Assembly: GCA_016840085.1 (NCBI GenBank)
Contig: JAEOTA010000082.1
Span: 1 to 48,910 of the forward strand
DNA from: Promethearchaeota archaeon
GTDB taxonomy: Archaea; Asgardarchaeota; Lokiarchaeia; Sigyniarchaeales; SOKP01
DNA: 48,910 nt
Reading direction: 5' to 3'
Shown here: positions 16,976-24,458 of the stretch, piece after piece
How the letters are laid out: each line of letters starts with the position of its first letter
Position numbering within the stretch: position 1 is the first letter of the stretch
The notes under the pieces: model-generated
The model's database searches: none
Told to the model about the DNA's origin: nothing
Seen by the model: the letters and a program-made list of their open reading frames with translations, nothing else
Translations under genes and position numbers: made by a program

Positions 16976-18139
16976 ATGAGAGAAAAACAAATCCTCGGAA
17001 TAATTTGGAAGTGCAATTTATGTGGATTTTGTCCGAAAGATTTTGAATGCCCAGCATTTGACGATGATGCTCGTTGGGAAAGTAGTTATGCTCGAGGTAA
17101 AGTTTCTATAGTCCATAAAATATTACAAGATGCAGAATGTGGTTTTCAAAATAGTGCTCTTGCTAGAGCCCGTCTTTTTTCATGTACTGGCTGCGGTCAT
17201 TGCCTATATATTTGTCCTTCGGGAATTGATATTCCCACGATCATAACTTTAGGTAAGAAAAAATTAGTTGAAGCGAATAATTACCCTGAAGCACATAAAA
17301 AAATTGTAAAAAATATTAAAAATTATGGTAACCCATTTGGTGAGAAAGACCCACGAGATTTATCGTGGCCAGAATTGAAATCAAATGTTGACGCGGAAAT
17401 CGTTTATTTCCCAGGCTGTATGGCTATTTATCGACTTCCAGATATAGCGTTGAGTACTATAAAATTATTTAAAAAGCTAGGAGAAAATATCAAGGTCTTA
17501 GAAAACGAAACTTGTTGTTGCGGAATTTTGTATCGTATTGGTAATATTGATTTATTAGCTGAATATACTCGACCAATGTTGGACGAATTAAATAAGAAGC
17601 CGCCAAAACAGATAATCTTTACTTGTCCCGGATGTTTAGTGACATTTAAAGAGAATTACAAATCTGAATTAAAAGAAAAATTCGAGAAAACAAAATTATT
17701 ACATTTCTCAGAATATTTACTTGATAAAATATCAAGATTGGGAGATCTTAAATCAAAGATAAAAGACTTACTTGAAACTGAAATAAAAGGACCAATTATC
17801 TGGCACGATCCTTGCCACTTAGCCCGTGGTTTAGGCATCTATAACGAACCTAGGGCAATTTTAGATACTATTAAATTGCCTTACATGGAATTCAAACAAA
17901 ATCGGGAAAATTCAAACTGTTGTGGTTCAGGTTCGGGGGTTCGATCTGCATATCCAGAATTAGCTGAAAACACTACAATACAGCGTTTAGAAGAAGTTAA
18001 AGAGTTAGAAGCACGGACAATTTTAACCGCTTGTCCATTTTGCGAGTATCAATTTAATTCTGTTATAAAAAAGAATGGTTATGATATTAATATTATGGAT
18101 CTTAATAGTTTGCTAGTAAAATTAATCTTATTACTTTAA
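16976..18139 (+). CDS. GlcF/HdrD-like iron-sulfur oxidoreductase subunit
   Basis: A 387-residue partner of the FAD subunit just upstream. Two ferredoxin-type [4Fe-4S] sites are seen: C13-x2-C16-x2-C19-x5-C25 (CNLCGFCPKDFECP) and C70-x2-C73-x2-C76-x3-C80 (CTGCGHCLYICP). These are followed by two cysteine-rich CCG domains containing ETCCCGILYR and NSNCCGSGSGVR, with CxxC partners (FTCPGCL and TACPFCEYQF). CCG domains bind the unusual cluster of heterodisulfide reductase HdrB/HdrD, LutA and GlcF. The first site has Cx5C rather than the usual Cx3CP at its end. It probably relays electrons from the hydroxyacid to a quinone, a disulfide or another carrier. No HdrA or membrane cytochrome is adjacent. 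A GGTGAG ribosome site lies about 8 bp before ATG. Confidence 0.88.
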   Translation: MREKQILGIIWKCNLCGFCPKDFECPAFDDDARWESSYARGKVSIVHKILQDAECGFQNSALARARLFSCTGCGHCLYICPSGIDIPTIITLGKKKLVEANNYPEAHKKIVKNIKNYGNPFGEKDPRDLSWPELKSNVDAEIVYFPGCMAIYRLPDIALSTIKLFKKLGENIKVLENETCCCGILYRIGNIDLLAEYTRPMLDELNKKPPKQIIFTCPGCLVTFKENYKSELKEKFEKTKLLHFSEYLLDKISRLGDLKSKIKDLLETEIKGPIIWHDPCHLARGLGIYNEPRAILDTIKLPYMEFKQNRENSNCCGSGSGVRSAYPELAENTTIQRLEEVKELEARTILTACPFCEYQFNSVIKKNGYDINIMDLNSLLVKLILLL

Positions 18140-18276
18140 ATTCTTTAAAGACAAATTTTCGAACAACTATTAAAACAATCTGTAATTTCCTATTTGGAGA
18201 GATATTTATTGCTGTCTTTTTCAAAAAATAAATAGAAATTTCATCTATGGTTCACTTTAGAAAAGTCTATCAGAGT

Positions 18277-19239
18277 TCAATTTCCTTCTATAAAATCAAT
18301 AACTTCATCATAGGATGTATTTGGCATAGGGCCAAAAAAACTGCTGACTTTTAATGCTCCCACTGCATTTGCGAATTTAGCAATTCTTTCCAAGTTCCAT
18401 CCTGCTAAATATCCAATTACAAACGCCCCTCCAAAAGAATCTCCTGCTCCTGTTGGATCAATTTCTTTAACTTTGAATCCCTTACATTTTAATCCTTCTT
18501 TTCTATCCGGAGTATAGACAGTACACCCCTTATTGCCTTGTTTTAACACAATAATTTTTATACCTTTTTCAAGTAATTTTTGACACGCTTTTGTTGAGTT
18601 AGGTACACCAGCTATCATTTCTGCTTCTTTTCCACTTGGTAATAAAATATCAGTAACTTCTAGCACAGGGTGGCAAATCTCTAATATTTTTTCTAATCTC
18701 ATCATTTCAGGTCTTAAATTTGGATCAAATGAAATCATTACATCAGGATTCTTCGCTTTTGCTATCTTTATTGCTTTATAACAAGCCTCCTGTGAACTTA
18801 AACTTATAGAAAGAGCACTTCCCATTATATGTAGGTTCTTAATATCGTTGAAATATTCGCTATTGATATATTCAAGGGAAGTTTCACTCGCAGCTCCTGC
18901 TGCAAAAATGAACTTTCGTGAACCATCTGAATTATACTGATTAAATGCTATACCAGTATGTTTATCATTTGAAATTCTTATTTGTGATATATCTACATTA
19001 TCTCTTTTTAACTTCTCAATAATTGATTTCCCAAACTCATCATCACCAATTACTCCAATATATCCTGTTGTAAAACCAAAAGGTCTACCCATTCGAGCTG
19101 CAGAATCAATAAAAATAACTGGTGCTCCACTTGGAAAGGGTCCTCTATAAATAGCTCCAATTGTGCCATGTGGAGTATCTAATTCAGGACGCATAATCTC
19201 AACTAATAATTCACCTAAAGAAATTATATCAGGACACAT
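18277..19239 (-). CDS. PfkB-family sugar kinase
   Basis: A 320-residue ribokinase/PfkB-family kinase that phosphorylates a sugar or nucleoside using ATP. Motifs are the N-terminal substrate strand IISLGELLVEIMRP, the TTGYIGVIGDDEFGKSI signature, the central ISFDPNLRPEM, which is typical of fructokinase and 2-keto-3-deoxygluconate kinase branches, and the ATP and catalytic loop DPTGAGDSFGGAF with the anion-hole GAGD. The length is standard. An insertion around residues 20-50 (HGTIGAIYRGPFPSGAPVIF) includes the substrate-lid region. No pathway partner is next to it, although an SMP-30-like lactonase is within 4 kb. Substrate is unresolved. The start is ATG at 19239. Confidence 0.88.
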   Translation of the reverse strand: MCPDIISLGELLVEIMRPELDTPHGTIGAIYRGPFPSGAPVIFIDSAARMGRPFGFTTGYIGVIGDDEFGKSIIEKLKRDNVDISQIRISNDKHTGIAFNQYNSDGSRKFIFAAGAASETSLEYINSEYFNDIKNLHIMGSALSISLSSQEACYKAIKIAKAKNPDVMISFDPNLRPEMMRLEKILEICHPVLEVTDILLPSGKEAEMIAGVPNSTKACQKLLEKGIKIIVLKQGNKGCTVYTPDRKEGLKCKGFKVKEIDPTGAGDSFGGAFVIGYLAGWNLERIAKFANAVGALKVSSFFGPMPNTSYDEVIDFIEGN

Positions 19240-19317
19240 TATTTAACCTCAACATAATTATTTGTACAGAAAAATTACTAAAAAATAAAATATTTTAACC
19301 TATATAAAAAACAAGAA

Positions 19318-20241
19318 TTACTTTGTAAATTTTTGTTTGAATGACTCAATAACTTTAGAAATTTCAGTCATATGAATTTTTAATTCTTTGGGATTAGTTT
19401 CCTTTAGTTTATCCAAATTTTCAATAATTTCTTTCAACTCATCAATCCATACATTCATAAGAATCTCTTTTTCTTTATTTCTACAAGCGTTCTTAATTTC
19501 ATTTCCAATCCATTCTTTAGCATTTTCATATAGTTGCTTTTTGAGTACGTCCACTGAAATTTTAACTAAATCTTGTTGGCTTTTAAGATCATCTAACACC
19601 TGTTTAGTTATATTTTGAAATTCTGCATGTTCAGTTTCTAATTTTTTTAACAAATCTCTTTGGATTTCTTCTTTTGTATCAAATTCCTCTTTTACTCTTT
19701 TTAATTCTGTTAAATTGTCTTCATTTACGGTTCTTAAATTATCTCTAATTGCTTTGATGTTAGATTCAATAGAGCTATTATATCCATCTACTTTCTGGCT
19801 AAGATTATTAAACTTTCTTTCCAAATCTACATTAATAGAATCAAATTTTCTCTCATATTTCTGATCAAGTGTACTGAATTTATCCTCCAATTCTTTATCA
19901 AAAATATTTGTTATATCTTCTATTTTTTTATTAATATTATTTATTTGATCATCAAATTTCCTCTCAAGTTTAGTTATTCGCTCACCGAATTTTTGATCAA
20001 GTTTCTCAGAGTGATCTTTTGAACTTTGTGTAAGTTTATTAATTAGGTTATTTATTTTTTGATCATGTTTATTTAATAGTTCCTCTGTTTTCTTCTCAAT
20101 TGTTTTAATTTGCTCATTTACATTTTTTATTAATTTAGACGACTGTTCATTAAATTTCTGTTCAAGATTTTTTAATTGTTCTTTTAAGTTCTCAAAATCT
20201 TTCATTGATGTTATTCCATCTGATTTAGAAATTTTATCCAC
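19318..20241 (-). CDS. Soluble coiled-coil protein beside a small GTPase
   Basis: A 307-residue protein that is almost wholly coiled coil (about residues 12-245). It has loose tandem repeats of the form D-x-K-(F/I)-x-x-(L/I), for example EQKFNEQSSK, DQKFGERITKLERKF, DDQINNINKKIEDI and DQKYERKFDSINVDLERKFN, pointing to about 11- to 22-residue periodic duplication. The last 60 residues (EWIGNEIKNACRNKEK onwards) are shorter helices and may be a separate bundle. No signal peptide or membrane span is seen. It follows the GTPase gene in the same orientation (49 bp between them), so it may be an effector or scaffold of that GTPase. This functional link is inference from position only. Confidence 0.75.
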   Translation of the reverse strand: MDKISKSDGITSMKDFENLKEQLKNLEQKFNEQSSKLIKNVNEQIKTIEKKTEELLNKHDQKINNLINKLTQSSKDHSEKLDQKFGERITKLERKFDDQINNINKKIEDITNIFDKELEDKFSTLDQKYERKFDSINVDLERKFNNLSQKVDGYNSSIESNIKAIRDNLRTVNEDNLTELKRVKEEFDTKEEIQRDLLKKLETEHAEFQNITKQVLDDLKSQQDLVKISVDVLKKQLYENAKEWIGNEIKNACRNKEKEILMNVWIDELKEIIENLDKLKETNPKELKIHMTEISKVIESFKQKFTK

Positions 20242-20290
20242 CTTTTTTAATTAATTGCGTAATTAATTTTTCAATCTTCTTATTTTTAAG

Positions 20291-21298
20291 CTATGTTAAA
20301 GTTATTAGATCTTTTTCTAACTTCTCTTGTCTCAATTTATTACCAATTATTAATAATTCATTTTCTTCTCTATTTAGTTTTTGTAGTACATCTAAATTAC
20401 TTTCAGATTCTTTCTGGGACGTTAACAATAAATTTTTCATGCCATTAATTGCTTCTTCAACCGATTTGATATGGGATTTCTTTAAATGCGTAATAGCTTT
20501 TTCAAGTTCAGATAAATTTATTAAAAACTCATCTAGACTATTAATTTTTTCTAGCTCTACTTTTTTTAATTCTTGCTGAATAAATTCATAGTATTTTAAT
20601 TCTGTATCTTCAATCTCAATGGGAGATTCAGTTTTAAATTTTGGTTTTGATTTTATCTTTTTTAATTCTGAATCGATGGAATTAATATTAACTAATTGAT
20701 CTTTTAATGAATGTTCAGTTTTACCGAGAAAGTTTATGAAATCATTTGAGGTATTTTCAGGTACAGTATCTGGATTTAAAATTTCTGCTTTTTTTAAAAA
20801 AGTATATATTAATAATTCAAAACAATCTTGAATATTTTTACCAGTTTTAGATGATATTAATATCATATGATCTTTTTCTGTGAGGAAGCTTTTTATTATA
20901 TTACTTAACTCTATATCCACAGAACACGCATCTAATTTATTTCCGATAAATAATGAAATACATTCTTCAGAATAATACCTCATTTTGTCTAAAAATTCCT
21001 TTTTGAGATTTTCTAATGTTTTTTTTGGTCGAGTTAAATCAAAAACTAGAAGAACGGCATCAGCATTGGAATAATGGGCAGGATTAAAAGTATTGTATGA
21101 CTTTTGTCCACCTAAATCCCATATACTTAATTTAATGGAAGTTTCTTTTAACTGATAATCCTTTTTGCTTATAGAACTTCCAATTGTAGGCATATACGTC
21201 TCAGGAATATCTTTACCTATGAAAGCATTTATAATAGATGTTTTACCAACTTCTCCTTCACCGAGAATAACAAATTTTAAGTTAATTCTATTTTCCAA
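20291..21298 (-). CDS. Ras/Rab-like small GTPase with coiled-coil tail
   Basis: A 335-residue protein. The G domain (about 7-175) shows G1 GEGEVGKT (13-20), the switch I Thr (T38), G3 WDLGGQ (60-65), G4 NKLD (120-123) and G5 SSK (149-151). The overall pattern is Rab/Ras-like, but G3 is WDLGGQ, as in Arf-like proteins, rather than WDTAGQ. The catalytic Gln65 is present. After about residue 190 a 145-residue extension follows, mostly helical and coiled-coil (from LKDQLVNINSIDSELKKIKS to the end), instead of the usual prenylation tail; there is no C-terminal cysteine motif. It heads an operon with a pure coiled-coil protein. A molecular switch linked to scaffold assembly is likely but inferred. 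The start is ATG at 21298. Confidence 0.9.
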   Translation of the reverse strand: MENRINLKFVILGEGEVGKTSIINAFIGKDIPETYMPTIGSSISKKDYQLKETSIKLSIWDLGGQKSYNTFNPAHYSNADAVLLVFDLTRPKKTLENLKKEFLDKMRYYSEECISLFIGNKLDACSVDIELSNIIKSFLTEKDHMILISSKTGKNIQDCFELLIYTFLKKAEILNPDTVPENTSNDFINFLGKTEHSLKDQLVNINSIDSELKKIKSKPKFKTESPIEIEDTELKYYEFIQQELKKVELEKINSLDEFLINLSELEKAITHLKKSHIKSVEEAINGMKNLLLTSQKESESNLDVLQKLNREENELLIIGNKLRQEKLEKDLITLT

Positions 21299-21529
21299 CT
21301 TACTAATCGCCTAGAAAAAAACCTTAAGATATGCAAATTTAGTATTATTTTGAAAAATTGGTCTTAAATAATTAAATTCTTAAAATCAAAATAGACTTGA
21401 TTAATATAAATTTTAGCTTTAACTATTTTTGAATGCTTTAGGTTCGAATAAAAACTTTTTATAATTTCTAAATTTTACACAATCAATATTCGTATAGAAA
21501 TAATTTAAAGGGAAAAGTGGGATAAGTAA

Positions 21530-22567
21530 ATGGTTATAAAAACAAGAATTACTGAAATGTTAGGAATTAAACAGCCAATTATTGCTGCTCCTATGGGTCC
21601 CTTTTACACGAAAGAACTGGCTGTTGCAGTTTCTGAAGCGGGGGGTTTAGGGGTTTTAAGTCATACTAATTTATTTGGAAAGAGTAGTATGGAAGAAATG
21701 AAAAAAGACATGGAGTATGTAATAGAGCATACGGATAAACCTTTCGGATTTAATATTAGAACGGCAAGATTGCAACTTGACGCTCCTGGTCTTTGTCGTG
21801 GAATTCCACGCTTTATTATGGATAATCCTAAATTAAAAGAACAATGTGTTTATGCAATCACAAGCGCAGGATCCTCTAAAACATTACCGCATTCAAAATC
21901 CTACCAAAAATTAAAAGAAAGTGGTTCCAATATTAAACATTTCCATGTAGCTCCTGCACTATGGCTAGCAGATAAATGTGTAGCTTCAGGAGTTGATGGT
22001 ATGGTAGTTACTGGCGGGGAAGGTGGGGGCCACCAGAGTTATGAAAAGATTAGTTCTTTAGTTCTTCTTCAACAAGTTATGCGAAGACATCCAGATATAC
22101 CTGTAGTAGCATGTGGAGGTTTTGCTAGTGGGGAGGGTCTTGCTTCGGCTTTAGCAATAGGAGCAGGAGCGATTGCAATGGGTTCAAGATTTATCGCATC
22201 AAAAGAAAGTGAATTCCATGAAAAATACAAGAATATTGTACCACCTGCCAAAGCGAGTGATACTATTTGGGTAACTGGTGTTTTGGGTCCAATTCGGCTA
22301 TGGCAAAATAATTACAGTCTACATCATGGTGTTGTAACAAGTAAAGATGAAAAAATGGCGTTAGAAGCTCAAATTACTCCTCAGATGGCTATGGAGGATC
22401 AAAAACATTATGAAATGACATATGATGGTGATATTGAGGATGGAGCTGTGTTATTAGGACAAAGTATTGGTGTTATCGATTCTATAGATACTGTTCAAGA
22501 GATAATTAATGAGATCGTTAGAGATGCTGAAAAAAGATTAAGAGAAGCCAATTCTTATATAATTTAA
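21530..22567 (+). CDS. Nitronate monooxygenase family flavoprotein, paralogue 2
   Basis: A 345-residue FMN-binding TIM-barrel protein, close relative of the one at 1130-2182. Shared landmarks are TEMLGIKQPIIAAPMGPFYT, AVSEAGGLGVLSH, HFHVAPALWLADK, the catalytic loop GGEGGGHQSYE, VVACGGFASGEGLASALAIG and GAIAMGSRFIASKESEFHEK. Differences are concentrated in the lid segment (about 245-290): here it is VTGVLGPIRLWQNNYSLHHG, with extra aromatics and histidines, whereas the other copy is lysine-rich. The two therefore probably differ in substrate. It starts a forward run of small-molecule-metabolism genes (zinc-ribbon protein, lactonase-like, flavin-reductase-like). A TATA-like stretch, CTTTTTATAA (about 21455-21464), precedes the ATG by about 65 bp. 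Confidence 0.88.
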   Translation: MVIKTRITEMLGIKQPIIAAPMGPFYTKELAVAVSEAGGLGVLSHTNLFGKSSMEEMKKDMEYVIEHTDKPFGFNIRTARLQLDAPGLCRGIPRFIMDNPKLKEQCVYAITSAGSSKTLPHSKSYQKLKESGSNIKHFHVAPALWLADKCVASGVDGMVVTGGEGGGHQSYEKISSLVLLQQVMRRHPDIPVVACGGFASGEGLASALAIGAGAIAMGSRFIASKESEFHEKYKNIVPPAKASDTIWVTGVLGPIRLWQNNYSLHHGVVTSKDEKMALEAQITPQMAMEDQKHYEMTYDGDIEDGAVLLGQSIGVIDSIDTVQEIINEIVRDAEKRLREANSYII

Positions 22568-22650
22568 TCTTATGTAAAATTTATATTAAATACTTAAATC
22601 ATTTTTTTTCTTATTCTATATTACTTCAAATAACACAAGTATTTCTAAAA

Positions 22651-22890
22651 ATGAATGCGAAGAAAAAGATTGAATTAATTTCAGAAATAATAGATAGATA
22701 TGATGATCACGTTTGTTTTTATTGCGGTAGTACCTTAAACGGTGATATGGAAAATGATGATTATGATGATGGATACTCTGATGATTGGTGTCCTGATTGC
22801 TGTAAAGGTATTGATCCTGATAATGATTGGGAAGATGCTTGTTTAAACGTAATAGATAAAGTAATTCACGATGAAAAGTTTAAACCATAA
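22651..22890 (+). CDS. Small acidic zinc-ribbon protein
   Basis: A 79-residue protein with two CxxC pairs, C22-FYC25 (HVCFYCGS) and C47-PDC50 followed by C51 (DWCPDCCKG), a zinc-ribbon arrangement. The loop between them is extraordinarily acidic and tyrosine-rich (ENDDYDDGYSDDW). The N-terminus is a basic helix (KKKIELISEIIDRY) and the C-terminus another helix (DACLNVIDKVIHDEK). The spacing and size resemble rubredoxin-like or small ribbon proteins but without a rubredoxin CP-x-C-G pattern, so the metal is uncertain. It lies 83 bp after the flavoenzyme and 41 bp before the lactonase-like gene, all on the same strand. Confidence 0.7.
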   Translation: MNAKKKIELISEIIDRYDDHVCFYCGSTLNGDMENDDYDDGYSDDWCPDCCKGIDPDNDWEDACLNVIDKVIHDEKFKP

Positions 22891-22931
22891 ATTTAATTTG
22901 GAAGTTAAATAACTTAAAAAATGTGAACTAG

Positions 22932-23759
22932 ATGGTGTTTTTAGAAACAAAAGTGCTTCTAGAAGATTTATTATTTCCAGAAAGCCCACGATGGCATACT
23001 GATAAATTATGGTTTTCTGATATGGATAGCCATAAGGTAATAACTGTTGATCTCAACGCAAATACAGAAACAATTGTAGAGATACCAAATCGACCTTCTG
23101 GTTTAGGTTGGCTTCCAAACGACAGACTCTTAATAGTATCAATGGAGAATTGTAGTTTACTTCGTCTTGATCCCGAAGGAATAACACAACACGCGGATTT
23201 AAGTGGCCTCGCAACATTTTATTGTAATGATATGGTAGTAGATAAAAAAGGAAGGGCGTACGTTGGGAATTTTGGTTTTGATTATTTTAACACTAAACCT
23301 TTCAAGCCTGCGGAAATTGTTCTTGTGGAACCATCTGGAGATGCTAGAATTGTTGCGGAAAGTATGTCTTTTCCAAACGGAACTGTTATTACCCCAGATG
23401 ATAATACCCTCATTGTTGGAGAAAGTTTTGCTGCTCGTCTTACAGCGTTCAATATTATGGAGGATGGATCTCTTACAGATCGCCGAATATGGGCTAACCT
23501 CAAATCATTAGCCCCTGATGGAATATGTTTAGATGTTGAAGATGGGATTTGGTTGGCTGCCCCAGGTAGGCATAGAGTTGTACGTGTTACTGAAGGGGGC
23601 AAAATAACTCATAAAGTAAAAGTTAAAACAGATGCGTATGCTTGTATGCTTGGTGGATCAGATCGGGATATCCTTTTTATTGCCACATCAACACATGAAA
23701 GGATAAACGGACGAATTGAATATGTGAAAGTAGATATTCCAGGTGCGGGACTTCCTTAA
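22932..23759 (+). CDS. SMP-30/gluconolactonase-like protein
   Basis: A 275-residue six-bladed beta-propeller of the SMP-30/gluconolaconase/LRE-like family, whose members are metal-dependent lactonases hydrolysing sugar lactones. Likely metal ligands by family pattern are Glu in FPESPRWHTDKLWFSD (about residue 17), Asn in YCNDMVVD (about 103), Asn in SFPNGTVI (about 149) and Asp in APDGICLD (about 196). Repeated blade features such as GRAYVGN, NTLIVGES and GIWLAAPG are present. The length is typical and no signal peptide is seen, so it is cytosolic. The start ATG at 22932 gives MVFLETKVLLEDLLFPESPR. The flavin-reductase-like gene follows 55 bp downstream on the same strand. Confidence 0.85.
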   Translation: MVFLETKVLLEDLLFPESPRWHTDKLWFSDMDSHKVITVDLNANTETIVEIPNRPSGLGWLPNDRLLIVSMENCSLLRLDPEGITQHADLSGLATFYCNDMVVDKKGRAYVGNFGFDYFNTKPFKPAEIVLVEPSGDARIVAESMSFPNGTVITPDDNTLIVGESFAARLTAFNIMEDGSLTDRRIWANLKSLAPDGICLDVEDGIWLAAPGRHRVVRVTEGGKITHKVKVKTDAYACMLGGSDRDILFIATSTHERINGRIEYVKVDIPGAGLP

Positions 23760-23814
23760 TCTTTAAGCTTTTTCAAATAGTTTTATCAAAACTAAAAATT
23801 AATTTTTAAAAAAT

Positions 23815-24294
23815 ATGTCAGATAATAGAAAGAATATTGGTCCATATGATTATATTGAGCATTTTAGAATAAATACAGCTTTAATGGTTACAATGGATAA
23901 AGACGGTAAGCTTAATGTAATGGCTTTAGACTGGAAAAAAATGGAAGAAAGAGAGGGCAAACCAGTTATAAGAGCACAAGTAGCTTATACTAGATATACC
24001 TATACTTTATTAACAGAAGGCATAAATGAATTCACTATTAATATCCCTTCAGATAAGATATATCATGCTGTTGATATCGCAGGGTCTTATTCAGGGAGAA
24101 ATACAGATAAATTTCAAAAAGCAGGGTTGGAAGCCATACCAGGACAAAAAATAAAAATTCCTACAATAAAAGATTGTATATTAAACTATGAATGTAAAAT
24201 AGTTAAGGATAGTAAATCAAATATGAGCAGTCATCATTATTTTTATGGAGAAATTCTCGCTGCTTATGCTTCTAACGATATAATAAATAAGTGA
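23815..24294 (+). CDS. Flavin reductase-like (flavoredoxin) protein
   Basis: A 159-residue protein of the flavin reductase-like domain family (flavoredoxin/DIM6-NTAB type), a split-barrel fold that binds FMN. The recognisable order is ALMVTMDKDGKLNVMALDW (strand pair), then the region PVIRAQVAYTRYTYTLLTEG, which corresponds to the family substrate loop (usually SxxxxR-x-T), then the strand NEFTINIPSDKI, then DIAGSYSGRNTDKFQKAGL with the family's G-x-xSGR, and the end YFYGEILAAYA. It is probably cytosolic and could supply reduced flavin or act on a small quinone. Alternatively it is a simple FMN-binding electron carrier. The start is ATG at 23815. Confidence 0.78.
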   Translation: MSDNRKNIGPYDYIEHFRINTALMVTMDKDGKLNVMALDWKKMEEREGKPVIRAQVAYTRYTYTLLTEGINEFTINIPSDKIYHAVDIAGSYSGRNTDKFQKAGLEAIPGQKIKIPTIKDCILNYECKIVKDSKSNMSSHHYFYGEILAAYASNDIINK

Positions 24295-24303
24295 GAATCA
24301 CTA

Positions 24304-24326
24304 AATTATAATAATTTATTATAATT
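24304..24326. repeat. AT-only perfect inverted repeat
   Basis: Arms of 11 bp (AATTATAATAA and TTATTATAATT) surround a single T, 10 bp after the flavin-reductase-like stop codon. It could act as a transcript end or a hairpin. In DNA this AT-rich it may also be chance. Confidence 0.3.
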
Positions 24327-24458
24327 AATTCACTTGATGGAAAGTGTATTAAATATATACTCTCGGATTTTATAATCGACAACCACATCTCCTACATTGA
24401 AATAAATTTTATTTTAGTTTGAAGTTCAAATGAACTTAATAATAAGAAAAACCAATTA

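Noticed and set aside
21440..21460. GGTTCGAATA, resembling a tRNA T-loop
   Set aside because: No matching acceptor, D-arm or anticodon stem can be built around it, and no other tRNA-like element was found in the window.
23282..23602. Minus-strand open frame within the lactonase-like gene
   Set aside because: It has arginine- and serine-rich shadow composition and overlaps a well-supported gene with clear family motifs on the other strand.
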